A DNA stretch of 64,000 bases from Enoplolaimus lenunculus (taxonomy: Eukaryota; Nematoda; Enoplea; Enoplida; Thoracostomopsidae): the NCBI GenBank assembly GCA_030248215.1, contig JASANG010001627.1:62001-126000 (forward strand), in the 5' to 3' direction. This document shows, piece by piece, positions 24,301-38,205 of this stretch; within the stretch, counting starts at the first letter, position 1; every line of letters begins with the position of its first letter. Made by a program: the position numbers and the translations under genes. Under the pieces are notes generated by a model. That model worked only from the letters and a program-made list of their open reading frames with translations. It was not told the DNA's origin and made no database searches.

Positions 24301-27300
24301 GAACCCCCAATGGGACGCCACGAAGGTGGCTGTCCCAGAGGTGGGTCTTCAGGGTAACTCATAGTGAAAAACTCACGCACACATGACAATGAACATTATT
24401 GCGATGTTGCGCACCGGGCGCTGTCATTGGTATTTCAGAACTTTAGATTTTTTGGTGCCCAGACCCATCCCGCTGCACCATTTGAAAAAATTTTCATTCC
24501 ATGTTTTTTATTTTTTAAACCTTTTAGGTTTTTTAACACCCTCCATCCCTTCTTCAAACACGTTTTTCGGTAAATTTTATTCATTATGTAGCAATCAATT
24601 GCAATAATACGGCCAAATGTTTTATTCAACTTATTTTGCATACGTTAACCAAGCACCTCAAAAGGTTATTCTAGAGCTGTTTTGTTTGAAACTGTAATTC
24701 TAAAGAAATTCATCTATTTCCGTATTGTATTGGAAATACAAGACAATCTAATAGCTCCAAGCGAAGTTTATTCCAGAACAATATATTACAATGCAAAAAA
24801 AAATTTTATTGTTTGGTTCGTAATACAAAATTGGTTCTTAAACATTCATATTCGGATTGAGCATAAATGTCTTTTTCGAATTATCCTCGATTATTTGATT
24901 TCCAATAAAATTGTATTGTAAAAAGAAAAATTTTGTGAAAAGGTAATGGTCTACGGTTTGTTCACCGGTTATGGATCCCTCTGTAATTTTCTCTGAAGAT
25001 GTAATGATAATGTTTCTATTTTGCATCTCCAACACAATTAATTGTTACATTTTCAGTCAAATCGTCATAAACAAATTGAATAAATTTTGCATATACACCA
25101 GCAATTTGAGATTGCAGGTAGCTTACGAAACACTGGTTATCGTAGCACACCATAGGCTCAAGAATAACATGAAATGCTTTAGTTTCCGGAGAAAAGTAAG
25201 TTAAATAGAAATCTGGCTGTAATCTAGTACACGTAGTTGCACACATGTGCAACTGGACTAAGGTTTCTCCGGCCCCAGGCTAAATTGTTACTTGGACCCC
25301 ACATATTAAGCGAACGAAATTAAAAAATACTTTTTGAAAAGCTGTCGTGCTTTGCAGATACAGTCTTATTTTGTATACGTAACGTAAATAAAAATCTGCT
25401 GGAACGCTGCTCAAAATACGTATGTGGGGCGTTCCAGCTTTAATATATAGATTGGTCTCTGAGCAATGAATTTTTAAAGCCAACTTGGTATTTCGTTACA
25501 CCAAAGTCAAGCAAAGTTGTTAGATTACAGTCAACTATAGAATTTGCGGTATCAGATTCTAAGTAAATATAAGCATTTTCAAACATTTTTGTGTTATTCT
25601 TTGTTGAATAACATATTTATATGTTTTTCATTAATATAAAAAGACATAGCAAGTTGCTATCTGGTCTGCTTTTATAACGTAACTTGAAACAGTGCATCCC
25701 ATATGCCCTGAATAACCAGATAGCAACGTGTAAAGCTTTAAATCCTGAACTGTTAACCTGCAGTGCAAAGGTACGGTACCAGAGATATAGTTCCTTATGG
25801 CAACTCTTGTGCATTGCAGGTGTCAAAATACTGAGTCGATTCTACTTAAACTCATCTGCTATACTGATTTTGAGACAGGCTGCGGCTTGCATTATGAACA
25901 GAGGTAGGTCAACAGACACTTAAATTTTACAGAAATTTTTGTTGATAATGAGGCCGAATTTCATGGTATTCGCAGGAGCTCATGTGTATTTCCATAAAGA
26001 GGAAAGATGGAAATCCCAAATCCCCGAAATCGATCGCTGAAAGATTATCGCCCGCCCTGTAGCGACTTGCTTAAGCAAAACAATAGCTTCAATCATAGCC
26101 ACCTCTATTTTATAGTACCTACGGAAAACTGGATGCCCTTAAACGCAACGCTACAAAAACATAGAATAGTGGAATAGAGTCGTTGTTGTAATGTTAAAAT
26201 GCATCGTGTGAGGTGTTAAGTTTTGTCACGCATTTATCCGGCACCGTCGTTTTTTTGGTATCCGGTCGCAACCTGATAGGAACGTTTAATGTACATACGA
26301 AAAGTATTGATCGGCACGTGTATAGTATATCTTTAATTAGGCAATTTGGTTGTCAAGCAACCACGGTACACCCGGAATTCTGGTTCCGGAAGGAGATCCG
26401 GCATTTCTCACTATCCGTTTCCGGTAGTAAATCCGGTATTTTATTTATAGCAAAATTTTCCTATATTTTCGGTTTTGAAAATTTTCTCATTCGAAAATTT
26501 AAGAACAGTTGGCATATTATTTTAATTTAAATTTCTAAAATTGTCTGATGGTGTATTGCCATAATTTTCAATTTGTGTAATACTCTATAATTCATCATAC
26601 GTTTCCCAGCTACTGCATTTGTTTCAGGATTTTGGCAATATTTTTATACCCTACCGCACCCTCTGTTGCACCCCGATGTGCTATTCACTTTCATAGCACC
26701 CTGGTCTAGTCTCAACGCAATATAGCGTCCTTGAAGTTTTAGGGTTAACAGCGAGAAAAATTCCATAAATAATCGTACTAAAAGTTCTATCAATATTGTG
26801 ATAGCCTTAAAGAAGCAGAATACAGGAATTTCTTATTACTCCAAGAGCTAATTAACAATCTAGTTACTAATTCAAACACGCATTAAGTGATCTTTTCCGT
26901 GCGACATGGAATTTACATGGAATTTACGGAAAACTTCAAGCAGTGGTTTCATTTTAAAGTTGTTGCTGATGCAGTAACCTTAACCAGGGTGCCACTGGAA
27001 TTCCGGTTCCGGCATTTTTTCACCTTCCGATTCCGGTAAATTTTTACCGGATTTAACAATCCCGGTGTTATATTTGGCCGTTTTCTTAACTTTGCTAATT
27101 TTTAAGAATCTCTTTTGAAAGCCACTTGTACTCCGAATATAAGCCATTGATGGTGGATTTCACTTCAGTCGATGATGAAAATCTAAAATACAACAAAAAA
27201 AATAAATACCTATGTTCGACTAAGGTTATTTCACAAATAATAGAGCAAAAAATAAGATTAAAATGAAATTTTTGGTGAAATGCAGCCACTCTGATACCGT

Positions 27301-30300
27301 TTTGAAACATCGTTCGGTCATTACACAATTATTGGACATGTGAACTTGTTTTTCTCACACAAACGAATTAGTAATAAACACCAAAAACAAAAAAATTCCG
27401 CGTTTTGATTCGTACCTACTGATGGTGACGAGCGGGCAGTGGAGGTCTTGTTTTGCTCACACAAACGAATTGGTAGTATGCATCACAAATCGAATGTAAA
27501 ACAATTGTAGATACACATTAAATGCTTCAAATTAAAACTATTAAAGTCACAGTGTTTATTCCATAGCAAAAAGTGACGCCCAGCTTGATCGAAGCCAAGG
27601 TTATATACAACGAAAAATTAGAAAAAAACGAGTGAAAATGTCAAACAAAACCATGAATAATACTGTAACTTTTTTTCAAATGTTAGATTGTTCTCGTAAA
27701 TAATTACCATTTAAATGACACCTGACAGTCCAAAAAGCGCTCGTTGAACCTGCTGTATACATCATATTTCGGCTTATTTTCATATTGATTACTGCAATAA
27801 TGTTTTAGTAAACTTACTCATTACACCCTTTAGAAGGTTACGTTAAATTTTGGCGTATGTTCAGTTTGATTAATCTAATATAATGTTCGAATAAACATAC
27901 TTCGTACCTTCTTTAGGCGAGTGTTGGTACCCAGTTTCAACAGACTATGCATGCCTTTTTACACCGATTGCAACTCTTAGTTTCAACGTCAAATAGCTGC
28001 TAAAGATAATTATTTTTAATATATCAGTTCTGTACCCCCGAAGTTCTAGATATAATAATATTGAAACATTTGTTTTTATGCCTTATATCACAGTAGTGTA
28101 AACTTAACCGGAATCTAATGCTAATTAGTAGGTACTGTTTAAAATATAGGCAACGTAAATGTGTGTGAGTTTAGTGTAAGTTATAGTACAAAATTTCTGC
28201 AAGACACGACAGCCCCTTTGTGCTTCAGCGTCTAGCACGTATAGCTAAGTGGTAATGGTGAACTTTTCCCACCCAAACGACTGGCTGTCAAATCATAGCT
28301 GGAATATAATTAAAGAAATCGAAAATATTCATGCAGGAATGGGTTAATGGAAAATTTTTCACTGCTGTCTATCACCCTTTCCTGCGTAGAGTGTACGAAT
28401 GAGCAATTATCCACAGTGTTAAGTAATAAATTAATACATGTGTACGAAATTTCGACATACCCTCCCACCCGAAAGACTCGTTTAAATCAGCTGGAAAACA
28501 GGTGTTTGAAGACATAGAACGTATACAGGAAAGGGTTGTAAGGTTCTCTTCTCAGCTTTTTTGAACAAAAATAAAAAAATGCCACGTTTTGGGCCAGTGA
28601 AATAGGATGGATTTCATAATTTCCGATTGGCATGCTTAAGAAGTATGTTTCGGGTCTGGATCGTTTAATGACTAAATTATTTGCCAAAGTTTGTTTTGGA
28701 AACGGACAATCATTGCATTTATTTAACGTGTTGTGTATGATACTGCTGGTTAAGGTTTTCGAACCATAATCCTAGTGTGTGTGTTTTCGAACAGGGTGCA
28801 ACCGGAATTCCGGTTCCGGCATTTTTTCATCTTCCGGTTCCGGTTCCGGTAAATTTTTACCGGATTTAAAAATTCCGGTGTTATAATTTGGCCGTTTTCT
28901 TAACTTTGCTAATTTTTAAGAATCTCTTTTGAAAGCCACTTGTACTCCAAATATAAGCCAATGATGGTGGATTTCACTTCAGTCCACGACGAAAATCTAA
29001 AATACAACAAATAAAATAAATACCTATGTTCGACTAAGGTTATTTCACAAATAATAGAGCAAAAAATAAGAATAAAATGAAATTTTTGGTGAAATGCATT
29101 TTTCACTTTCCGGTTCCGTTTCCGGTTCCGGTTCCGGTAAAATTTTCAAATTCCGGTTCCGGTAAATTGTAATTCCGGTTGCACCCTGTTTTCGAACTAT
29201 TTTTATTGCAGAATTTGGATGAAGAATTAACAAAATTAAAGAAACAATACAATGAAACGTGTCGAAAAGTTCAGAAAAACAAAGACGGACACAAGGATAC
29301 ACTGCTCATGCAGAACACTGATTTACAGGTATTCTATAATTATATGCAATGTTACATTATGGGTCAATTTTTGACAAATTGAGATTAACGCATTATACAG
29401 GGAAGCTAAAACTTATGTATGATATGCTAACCTAGATTACGAGACAACACTTGTTAATAGTGATATAAGCTGATGTTAAGTAAATTATGAGAAGTCGTTT
29501 CGTGCTTTATTTTGCAAAGGTACAGCATGCGCATATAATTTACTTTTGCATATAACAGAGCAGACGAGAATATTATAGTGTTTTGTGCAATGTACACTAA
29601 CGTTCCATAAGATAAGTATTACATTAAGCACCACAGTTTACACAAAAAATTACCGTGTGTTTACAGTTAATGTTATAGAGTTCAATTGAAACACAACTAG
29701 GAAAAATGAAAAATGATATCAGCGAATTAGAAAAACAAAAAAAACTGCTGATGTACAAAGTTCACAAGATTGAAGACGGTCTCAATATTGAACTATCAAT
29801 GGTATGTCCCTGGCATCATATAGGCTATCTAATGTGTTCAATTTTTGTAACTTTGATTTACGGTCGCTTACAAAACGACATCTGGATTTGAGCGTGACAG
29901 GGCTCGCGCGTACGTCGCCGTGTGAGTTAGTACTAAAAATCTTCAAAACATTATTCACTCTGCTCCGGTTTTTAAACCGTATTATCACTTTTTTGCGATT
30001 CTGCAACAGAATCCGAACTTTTGTTCCCACACTGGTTTGTGTATGTTACTAACAAAACAAACTAGTTTAAAATGTGCAAAACGTTTCCGAATGTGCAAAA
30101 TTGTTTTATAATTGTTTTAAAAACAGTTACGTACGCCGTGAATATGAATAAACCAATCATTTGTGTTCTCATTGGCTTTTAGTTGTTTGAATTATTGATT
30201 TTTTGTGAAAAAGTTTAGCAAATTTCATTTTTTATATTATATTGTAACTAATTTCGAATAGTTGTTATACATTTTGTGGTATTAGGTTGATCCGGTGGAC

Positions 30301-33300
30301 GATGCAAAAAATAGCGATAAGAACAAGTCTAATACTTCGAAATCAAATTATGAAGAAATCTCTACAGAGCATCACGATCAGTCTGATACATCTGCAAAAA
30401 ACATAGGAAAATCAACTGCGAATAGCGCCAAAGGTCCTTCAAAACCGGGAGATAATAATGCCGAAGCTGATGTTAAAAGACGGCGACTTTCCCGGAGCAT
30501 CGAGAGAGGAGAAAGGACTCACACAAGCCGGAGCCCTAAACGGAGTTCTAAAGATCCGTCTGTGAGCAGGAGGATAGATGGATCTAAAGAGAAACCGGCT
30601 ACTGGAAGTAAGAAGGGAGGTAGAGAGTCACGGACTCGCAGGAGCTATTCGGATAATAACTCGCAGTCAGGTTCAGAAGCTAGTGACGAGCAAACGCATG
30701 AGGCGAAGAAAGATAAGCAAGAAGGAAAAGAAAAGAAGAAAGCGAAGGGAAAACAAGACGGTCAGGGACTACGGGTTGAATATTATGATCCAGGCTCGCA
30801 TTGGTGTGCAGTTTGCAATCAGCTGTTTTCGACTGCGTTGGAAATGTTTGCGCATATGCATGGAGCCTCACATCAAGGGGTAGGTCTTTGTCTTCGGTAA
30901 GTAATAGAAGTTGCATCGGGGCCTGGGATATTCCCGTGATTTTGTTTATTTCCACCCAAACATTCCTGATCCGGGTCCAGGATTTAACTGGTATGAATGC
31001 CAGGTCCAGGTATTTTTTCAAATATTGTAACCCATTACATAATGGTAGTTGCGTTACGTTGGCAATTTTTTGGTACTCGTTTGAGCGTCTATATTAATGT
31101 CATTGCAGTGTTTTGCGATATCTTGATGTTTCATACATTTTTTACTCCAATACGCGCTAGCTTTAAATACTGTGCATTGTGTATTATATACCTGGAATTT
31201 CGCACATTTGTAGTGTTTGCATGAATCTTTTTGCTTGCAATGTTCGTTTTACGATCGCGTTTTAGAAAATGGACCAGTACGATAGACCATGGATGTCACA
31301 GGAAGATAAAAAATCCAATAAAAAGCAAAGTTCATTCGGGAAAGGAATTGTCAAAAGCTATCAAGGTAATGTCTATAGATAGTTGTGTCAGAATGCTACT
31401 GAATCCATAGCAAGTTTACTTGTGTTCTAGGAGTTTGATATGATATTAATATTGTGGGATTTTACATCAATTTAATTCAAATCTGGTATCATAATCTCGG
31501 ATTTGTGTAACATCTATTAATATGTGTCAGTTACATAGAAACCGTAACTTGATGTGCTACATTTGAGTTCAGATCGAGTTATTGAAAAATGTTGCAAACA
31601 CTTTAACTGTGTAGTTAACAATGAGTTCAAGATGACACATGAAGCTTGGCTGGTATATTATACTGCGTTTTGATTTGTCATTACACCCGTTTGCGACAGG
31701 CACTATATTTTTATAACTGGCTATTGCGAGCAAACAAATTAGGTTTAACATACTGTACCATGTTTAAAGTTTAAGGCTTTGCAGAAGTCTTGAACTCGCA
31801 AATGTCGTAGCTACAAGTGCCACACAACTTGAGAATATTGCTGATTGGTCTGAGCAACTGAGTAATTTTATTAATATGCTCCAGGTGTTGAGTTCAGTGT
31901 ACCGTGTTGTGCAATTTATTGCAAATTATGCAAACACTTTTCTGGAGATGCAGTTTGCGCTGAAGAACACATCAAATCAAAGGAACATAACGACGCATAT
32001 GAGGTATTATTTGAGTTATTTTGGAATTTCGACAGTAGTAATGTGCGTATACCGTGCCATAATTTGTACATTTCTACCATATATAGATTATTCTTTAAAT
32101 CATGCGGGACAAGCGTGTGAAAATTATGACAGGTACGTTAAGTTCTTGTGTAAGATGCGTATTGTAGATCTTTATTAGACTGCAGGGTTCCAATTTTACA
32201 GAAAGCCGGAACGTGACCAGGAATTCATTTTTTTATTGTAACAGGAATTGAGAATCTATTGGACCACCTAATTACTGCTAATTGACTACAGTTCAATAAA
32301 ATAATATGTTGTTTACCGCAGCATGGCAACAAAGGTTCGGATTCGGATTCAGCAAAAAAATCGTGTTCGGATTCGGCAAAAATTTGTGGTTCGGAATCGG
32401 ATTCGGTTGTGATAAAGCCGAATCCAACAATGTTCGTCATATGTTTTTTTCATTTTTAAGCAAAAAATGTATAACTTGTTATTTAAGTCAATATTTTTGT
32501 TTCAAGTGACAAATCTCAGAATTAAGGTCTGACACGAAATATATTAACGTTTACAAGTTATGCGGCTGGCATTGCGTTGATGTTGTGACACAAATTATAC
32601 ATATATCTGAAATTTGCAACATGCAAGATTTGGATTCGGTTTCGGATTTGTCAAAGTGAGGATTTGGTGCCACCCTGTTTCACCGACGGGTTTGCGTTTT
32701 CACTAGTCAGTTTTTCAAGTTGTACAAAAACCTGCGTCAGTTACTTGAAAACATGCTGAATCTGTAGATAGATGAAAGCAAATTGTGAGAAGAACTTGGG
32801 ATTCTGCAAAGTTTTCGAGATGTAAATGTTTTATTTTTTATTTTTAAACCTATTCTTCACAATTTGCCATAAAACTGTAAAAATTCCGGTTCGTGTTCTT
32901 TCACCGCTGTAACAGAAACAGGAACAGGAATTTAATTTTAGCAGGAATTTCGGATTCCTGTTAGACTCGTAATTTTACTTACATGTTTATATAAGCCGGT
33001 GACTGTTGTTATACTAAAGAGGTTTATGATTTTGGCTTAGAACTTAGGTTTAATGGTATAGCGAATTTCTGATAATTTCAAATTTATAATATAAGATATG
33101 AGAATTGAAATATATTGTATTTGGGGTGCTGATTGTTAAATATTACCAGGTTTGGCATAATTTTGAATGTTTTATAAATCCATTGGTGGATTTTAGATTT
33201 TTGGAATGGAATAAAACTGGGATTTATATATAACTTTTGTCTTTGGATCCAGCGACTCATCGTCAACAATTTTAATGATTGTGTATATGAAAGGAATCGG

Positions 33301-36300
33301 TCCTGCAGCTGTGTCTAATATATCATTTTGTAGATAGTATGCTTCGTTTGTTTTGTTTGGGTGCCGGACAAAGCCAAACCAGGTTGTCATCGAGAATAAG
33401 GCGTAGATTTGTATCTTATCCAGTTAGTGTTACATGTATGGTCTATGTTACTTTTAGAAGCGTCTCGATTTATATTGCTTACCGCGAGGCTTAGTTTTAG
33501 TCTTATTCTTATTGCGACAATTTCCATTTAGCAGTGTGTTTACGCTACTCCTATACACTATATAGGTATCATTGACCACATAATTATGTATTTTTGGTAA
33601 TTTAAGAAGTACATAACAAAGAATCCTAATTACGAGCAACGAATACGGTTGGATAAAGCCGCTGGACTGACAATGATGGGTGAAAATCCAGGCGATGACA
33701 AATCAAAAGGAAAAGATAAAACGCTTGAAGGAAAAAACTCAGTGACAATCAAGAAGGCAAAGAAAAAGGTAACTGTGAGAATTTTATAATAAATTGACAG
33801 AATTTTTGTTCACATTTTAAATTCTGATTAAAGTCACAATTTCGATTGCTTTCTCGGTGTTAATTGTTTTTCAGATCGAAGAGGAACTTTGATGCTATTG
33901 CAAAATTTGTGAACGATGTTGTGTTTTTGAAAAAACTTTGGGTGGACAGAATTGGATATAGCAAATGTAGACTCCAATGTTTATCATTTTGTGCGGGATC
34001 TGAAGTTTCAAAATATGCAAATCGACCGAATTTGATAAATCCTAGACAAAAGATTACGTTTTTGCGGTTAAACTTTTTTGAGATTTGTATTCGCACTGGA
34101 TATTTCGTTATAAAATACCAGTTTTTCCAATGGCGACATCTATTCAAAAGTTGTTTTCTTTTTGGTGTAGACCTTGTAGTTTGACTGAACCTACCGCTGT
34201 TGCTGTTGTGGCCGTCAATATCGTTCAGCAGATCGGTTATAGATCAAGAAGTTGAGAAACCTCGACCGGTTTTCGCCATAGGTCCTCGGGTGTCAGCGTT
34301 GTGTGTTTCGCATTGCAGTTGAAGAGATGTATGGTGTTGTGTGGTGTAAACCAGCCGTTCGGACATTTGTCGGGATTGTTGCATCAATCCTGTGCCGGTA
34401 GCTGTGCAGCATGAAGGAGTATTCCGATCGTAATTGTGTTATCTTTGAACGCTTGGCTCGGTCCAGTTTCATTTCTGAGACGTCGATTGGAGGTGGTGGG
34501 TACCCTCCCAGCACCACCTGATTGCGGTATTTTGATTTGACCACTGCTACTGTTGTAAAGTGGATTTCGGACATTCGCGCCTTGATTTCGGGCTTTGATA
34601 ACTGATCTGGTGTTGGTGAGCCGATAGCATCTTGGGTGAACAATCTCAATGTGCTTTTCTTTCTCCTGTGTCTTGGTCTTTGTTCCGTCAGATGATGGCA
34701 CGGATGACTTTGAAGGTAGCACTGAGTGTAATATTGGCACGTCAGCATAGCACTATTTTCTGCGACTGGGAGCACCTTCGCTTCGGGGTGCAGGTGGCTT
34801 CTGATGCCATTTTTAGGTTACCCGTTGCTGTCCTCATGACATCGTTCTGTAAGCGTTGCAGCTTTTGCACTTGTGATTTCGAGCAGTTCGGATACCAGAC
34901 CGGGCAGGCATAATTTATCACCGATCTCCCGACTGCTTTGTATGTCATAATCAACGTTTGTTGTTCTGACCCCATGTTGAGCCAGCTAGAGTGTTCAGGA
35001 TGTTTATTCGTTGTCTGACTCGTGAATACGGGGTTTCAGTGTGCTTGTGGAATTTTAGTTTTGGGTCCAGCGTCACGCCAAGGGTTTTTGGGTTCTGCTC
35101 GAGCGGGATCGGCAGCCCATGAATGATGATCTGTGGGTGGTGTTTGAATTCACTGGGGCCCGGCATTAGTATGGTCACGGTTGATTTTGTTGGTGAGATC
35201 GCCAGTCCTTTGTTTTCGAAGAAGTCGATGAGCTCCGGGATATAATCGTTCAGTCGTCGCGATAGCTCTTCTTTGTTGTGACCGCTTGTGTACACCGTGA
35301 AGTCATCCGCGTATGAGACGAGCTTGATGTTTGCCGGTGGAGTTGGCGCATTTGATACATAGAAGTTGAAGAGCAGTGGCGATATGATGGAACCATGTGG
35401 CACGCCCATGTGAATGTTTCGGAAAGGTGATACCTCATCTCTAAAACTCGTCTGGGCTTGTCTTCCGTGTAGGTAGTTAGCGAGCTACTTTGTGATGCCT
35501 TTGGGCAGCGTAGTGTCGCTGATGTCCTGAAGCAGACGGCGGTGATTGACCATGTCGAATGCTTTTGTCAGGTCCAATGCCACTACTACAGTTCTCTCAG
35601 GGGGTTCTCATGTTGAACCCTTCGAGTGCATCGTTTGTGAGGTTCATGAGAGCGCTGGTGGTCGAATGGCCTGGTCGGAAGCCATGCTGATGTGACTGCA
35701 CCGGTAGATGAGTGTTCAGGTGGCTTAACAGACATCTCTCCAAGACCTTCACCGATGAGCATAGTAGTGATACGGGGCGGTACGATTTGTGGTCTTTCTC
35801 CGGCTTGTTCGTTTTCACCCGTCGAATGATTGTTGACTTCTTCCACACTGTGGGTATGATGCCGCGGTGAAGTGAAGTGTTGAAGATGTAGGTGAGGTAT
35901 CTGATTCCTGCCTTGCCTAGGTTCTTCAGGTGAAACACTGTTAGGCCATCAGACCCGACAACCTTCGAGTTTTTCGAGTTTAGGATGGCGGAGGACACTT
36001 CCTCTTCGGAGATGATGACGTTGTCGGCATGATCCATTTGCTTGATTTTCTGGAGTTGTATCCTGTTTAGCGGGTCTGAAGCGTAGGGTTTGGCGTTGCT
36101 GAAGATCTTGTTGAATTTCTTGGCTAATCTCTTGGCCTTCATTTCGCATTTGTCGCCAAATTTTATCCCGATGTTTTTCGTAATTTTCGTTCTCGAGTTG
36201 TTTAGGGATTTATAGGTATCCCAGAGCTTCTTGACGGACGTATTGCAATCAAAGGTGGATAGGTGGTCGATCCAGCGGCGGCGGGTTTCTCCTTGCAGCT

Positions 36301-38171
36301 GCTTTGAGATCTCACTGTTTAACACTGCAAGTTCATCGGTTCTCGGGTTGATTTTCCGCAGTTCGTCACGGGATTCCATCATCCTCTTTGTGTCATCCGT
36401 GATACCAGGGCCAGTGTATTTCGGTATCCTGCCGGCTGGGATGCAGCGTTTACCAACGTGATTCAGGATAGCGGTGAAGTTGCTTTCAGCTTCGTTGACT
36501 CCGACAGGGAGCACCAGTTCGGAAAACATCTTCTCGGTTTCTTCGGTATATTTCTTCCAGTCCGCCTTAGACAGATTGATGAATGTTCTCTGTTGGGTGT
36601 TGACCGCTATTTCTTCGATACCTGTATCCAGATCGATGGTGATTGGCACATGATCTGAGCTGAGGCTGATAGAGGTCTCCCACGTCAAACGGTTTAGTAG
36701 ACTGGAGCTTGTGATGGATATGTCTGGTGATATGACTTGACCATTGCTCGGGATGCGCGTGGGTCGATCTGGATTGACGACACCACAGTCAGAGTCTTGA
36801 ATTTCTTCCGCAAACTTCGTTCCACGGTCGTCACTCAGTGTTGAGCTCCATAGTTCGTTGTGAGCATTGAAATCACCTAGGATCAATGTGTCGTTTTGGT
36901 TAAGGAAGTATGAGATCGTAAGTGCAAAACCGGGATCGCAGCTGCTCGTTGGTGGTATGTATACGTTGATAACCGAGATTCTCTGTTCTCCTATTTGTAA
37001 AGCTGCGCCTTGAGATTCCATGTTTCCATTGCACGGAGATTCGATTGGTTCGAACATAACGCTTTCGTGGATGAGCAGAAGCAGACCACCGCCTCCGTCT
37101 ACTCCTCTATCCCTTCTCAGCACTTTGTATTTGATGAAGTTAGGCTTGGATAGCTGCAATGTGGATGCCTTTGGTTTTGAGGAAGTGTTCCAACTCGGTC
37201 TTCCTTTTGCCGATTCCATTGCAGTTCCATTGCATGAAACGAATCTTTTTGGTTGGATGGTTGTTGGAATCCTTATGAGGCTTCTTGGTGCATCGAAGGC
37301 ATACATGCGAGTGGTGTAGCCTGATGCAACAGTCATCATTGAGATGTGCGTAATCTTTGCATTCCTTGCACTTAGCAGAGGATTCGGTCTTCTTCAGCTT
37401 CGTGTTACAGTAGCAGCAGTGCCATACTCGGCTACGTTTCGGGCCAGGGTTTTGCTCAATGCCAGTTATGAATAATAGGGCAAGGATCAACAAAGCCGGC
37501 ATGTGTTGATCCCGCCACAAAAACCCGACTGACTTCCATTTCCGCTCCATAACAAAATTGCTTGACTTTTGACGGAGTGAAGCTGGACGTGGGGATCGCA
37601 GCTTCGGTATTGGTCCTTTGAACGAGCGAGCCGGTACATCTCCACTTGCCAATAGATTTGCATCTTTGGGCGAAAGCGACCAATGCGGGAGAAAGCCGTA
37701 TTCATTTCAAAAGATGTATTTTATGAGAGTTTCAGCAAGGATTCTGTTTTACAGAATCTTCCGGTGTGAACCTTGTGCATTTTATTTTATTATTGTTTGC
37801 ATTCACGTTTTGTTACAGGAAACTGAACAGAAAACGAAAATTGCAGACGAAAGCGGGGATATTACAGGTGCGGGACCGCTAGATATTGCTAAACTGGCAA
37901 TTAAATTGCGTGGCAATGAACGTTCCGTAAGCGTAAAAGATTCGTCACAAGCTACTGGGGATTCCCCGTCAGCAAAATATGGGCCAGATGTAAGGGTGAA
38001 GCCAGGAACAGCGCGGCCTGCTTTGCTCGATTGGAAACATGGTCCGCAAACTGAGACATCGAAAACTGCAACGGAGTGTACTAATTTAGGTGGCGGATCT
38101 AGTGCAACGGCACCAAAGCTATCTTTTACGTTGAGTTCGAAGAAAAAAGTAGGTGTTCAACCTCAATCACA

Positions 38172-38205
<34 letters not shown>

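Larger units (their letters stand above)
22240..29211 (+). other. long (7-kb) intron of the ZNF318-like gene
   Basis: AT-rich intron between exons ending 22239 and starting 29212. It holds hAT-like copies (26362, 26985 and 28792) and a SINE-like segment near 28.2 kb. An inverted pair GTTGCTATCTGG/CCAGATAGCAAC lies at about 25652 and 25722. The several ORFs of 60-100 codons at 23.5-26.5 kb are low-complexity Phe/Lys/Asn-rich and look like noise. Confidence 0.6.

Noticed and set aside
23456-26530. Cluster of 60-105 codon ORFs in the 7-kb intron
   Set aside because: Phe/Lys/Asn/Ile-rich translations on both strands, typical of AT-rich noise.
36231-37319. Plus-strand ORFs across the LINE
   Set aside because: Shadows of the minus-strand LINE frames.
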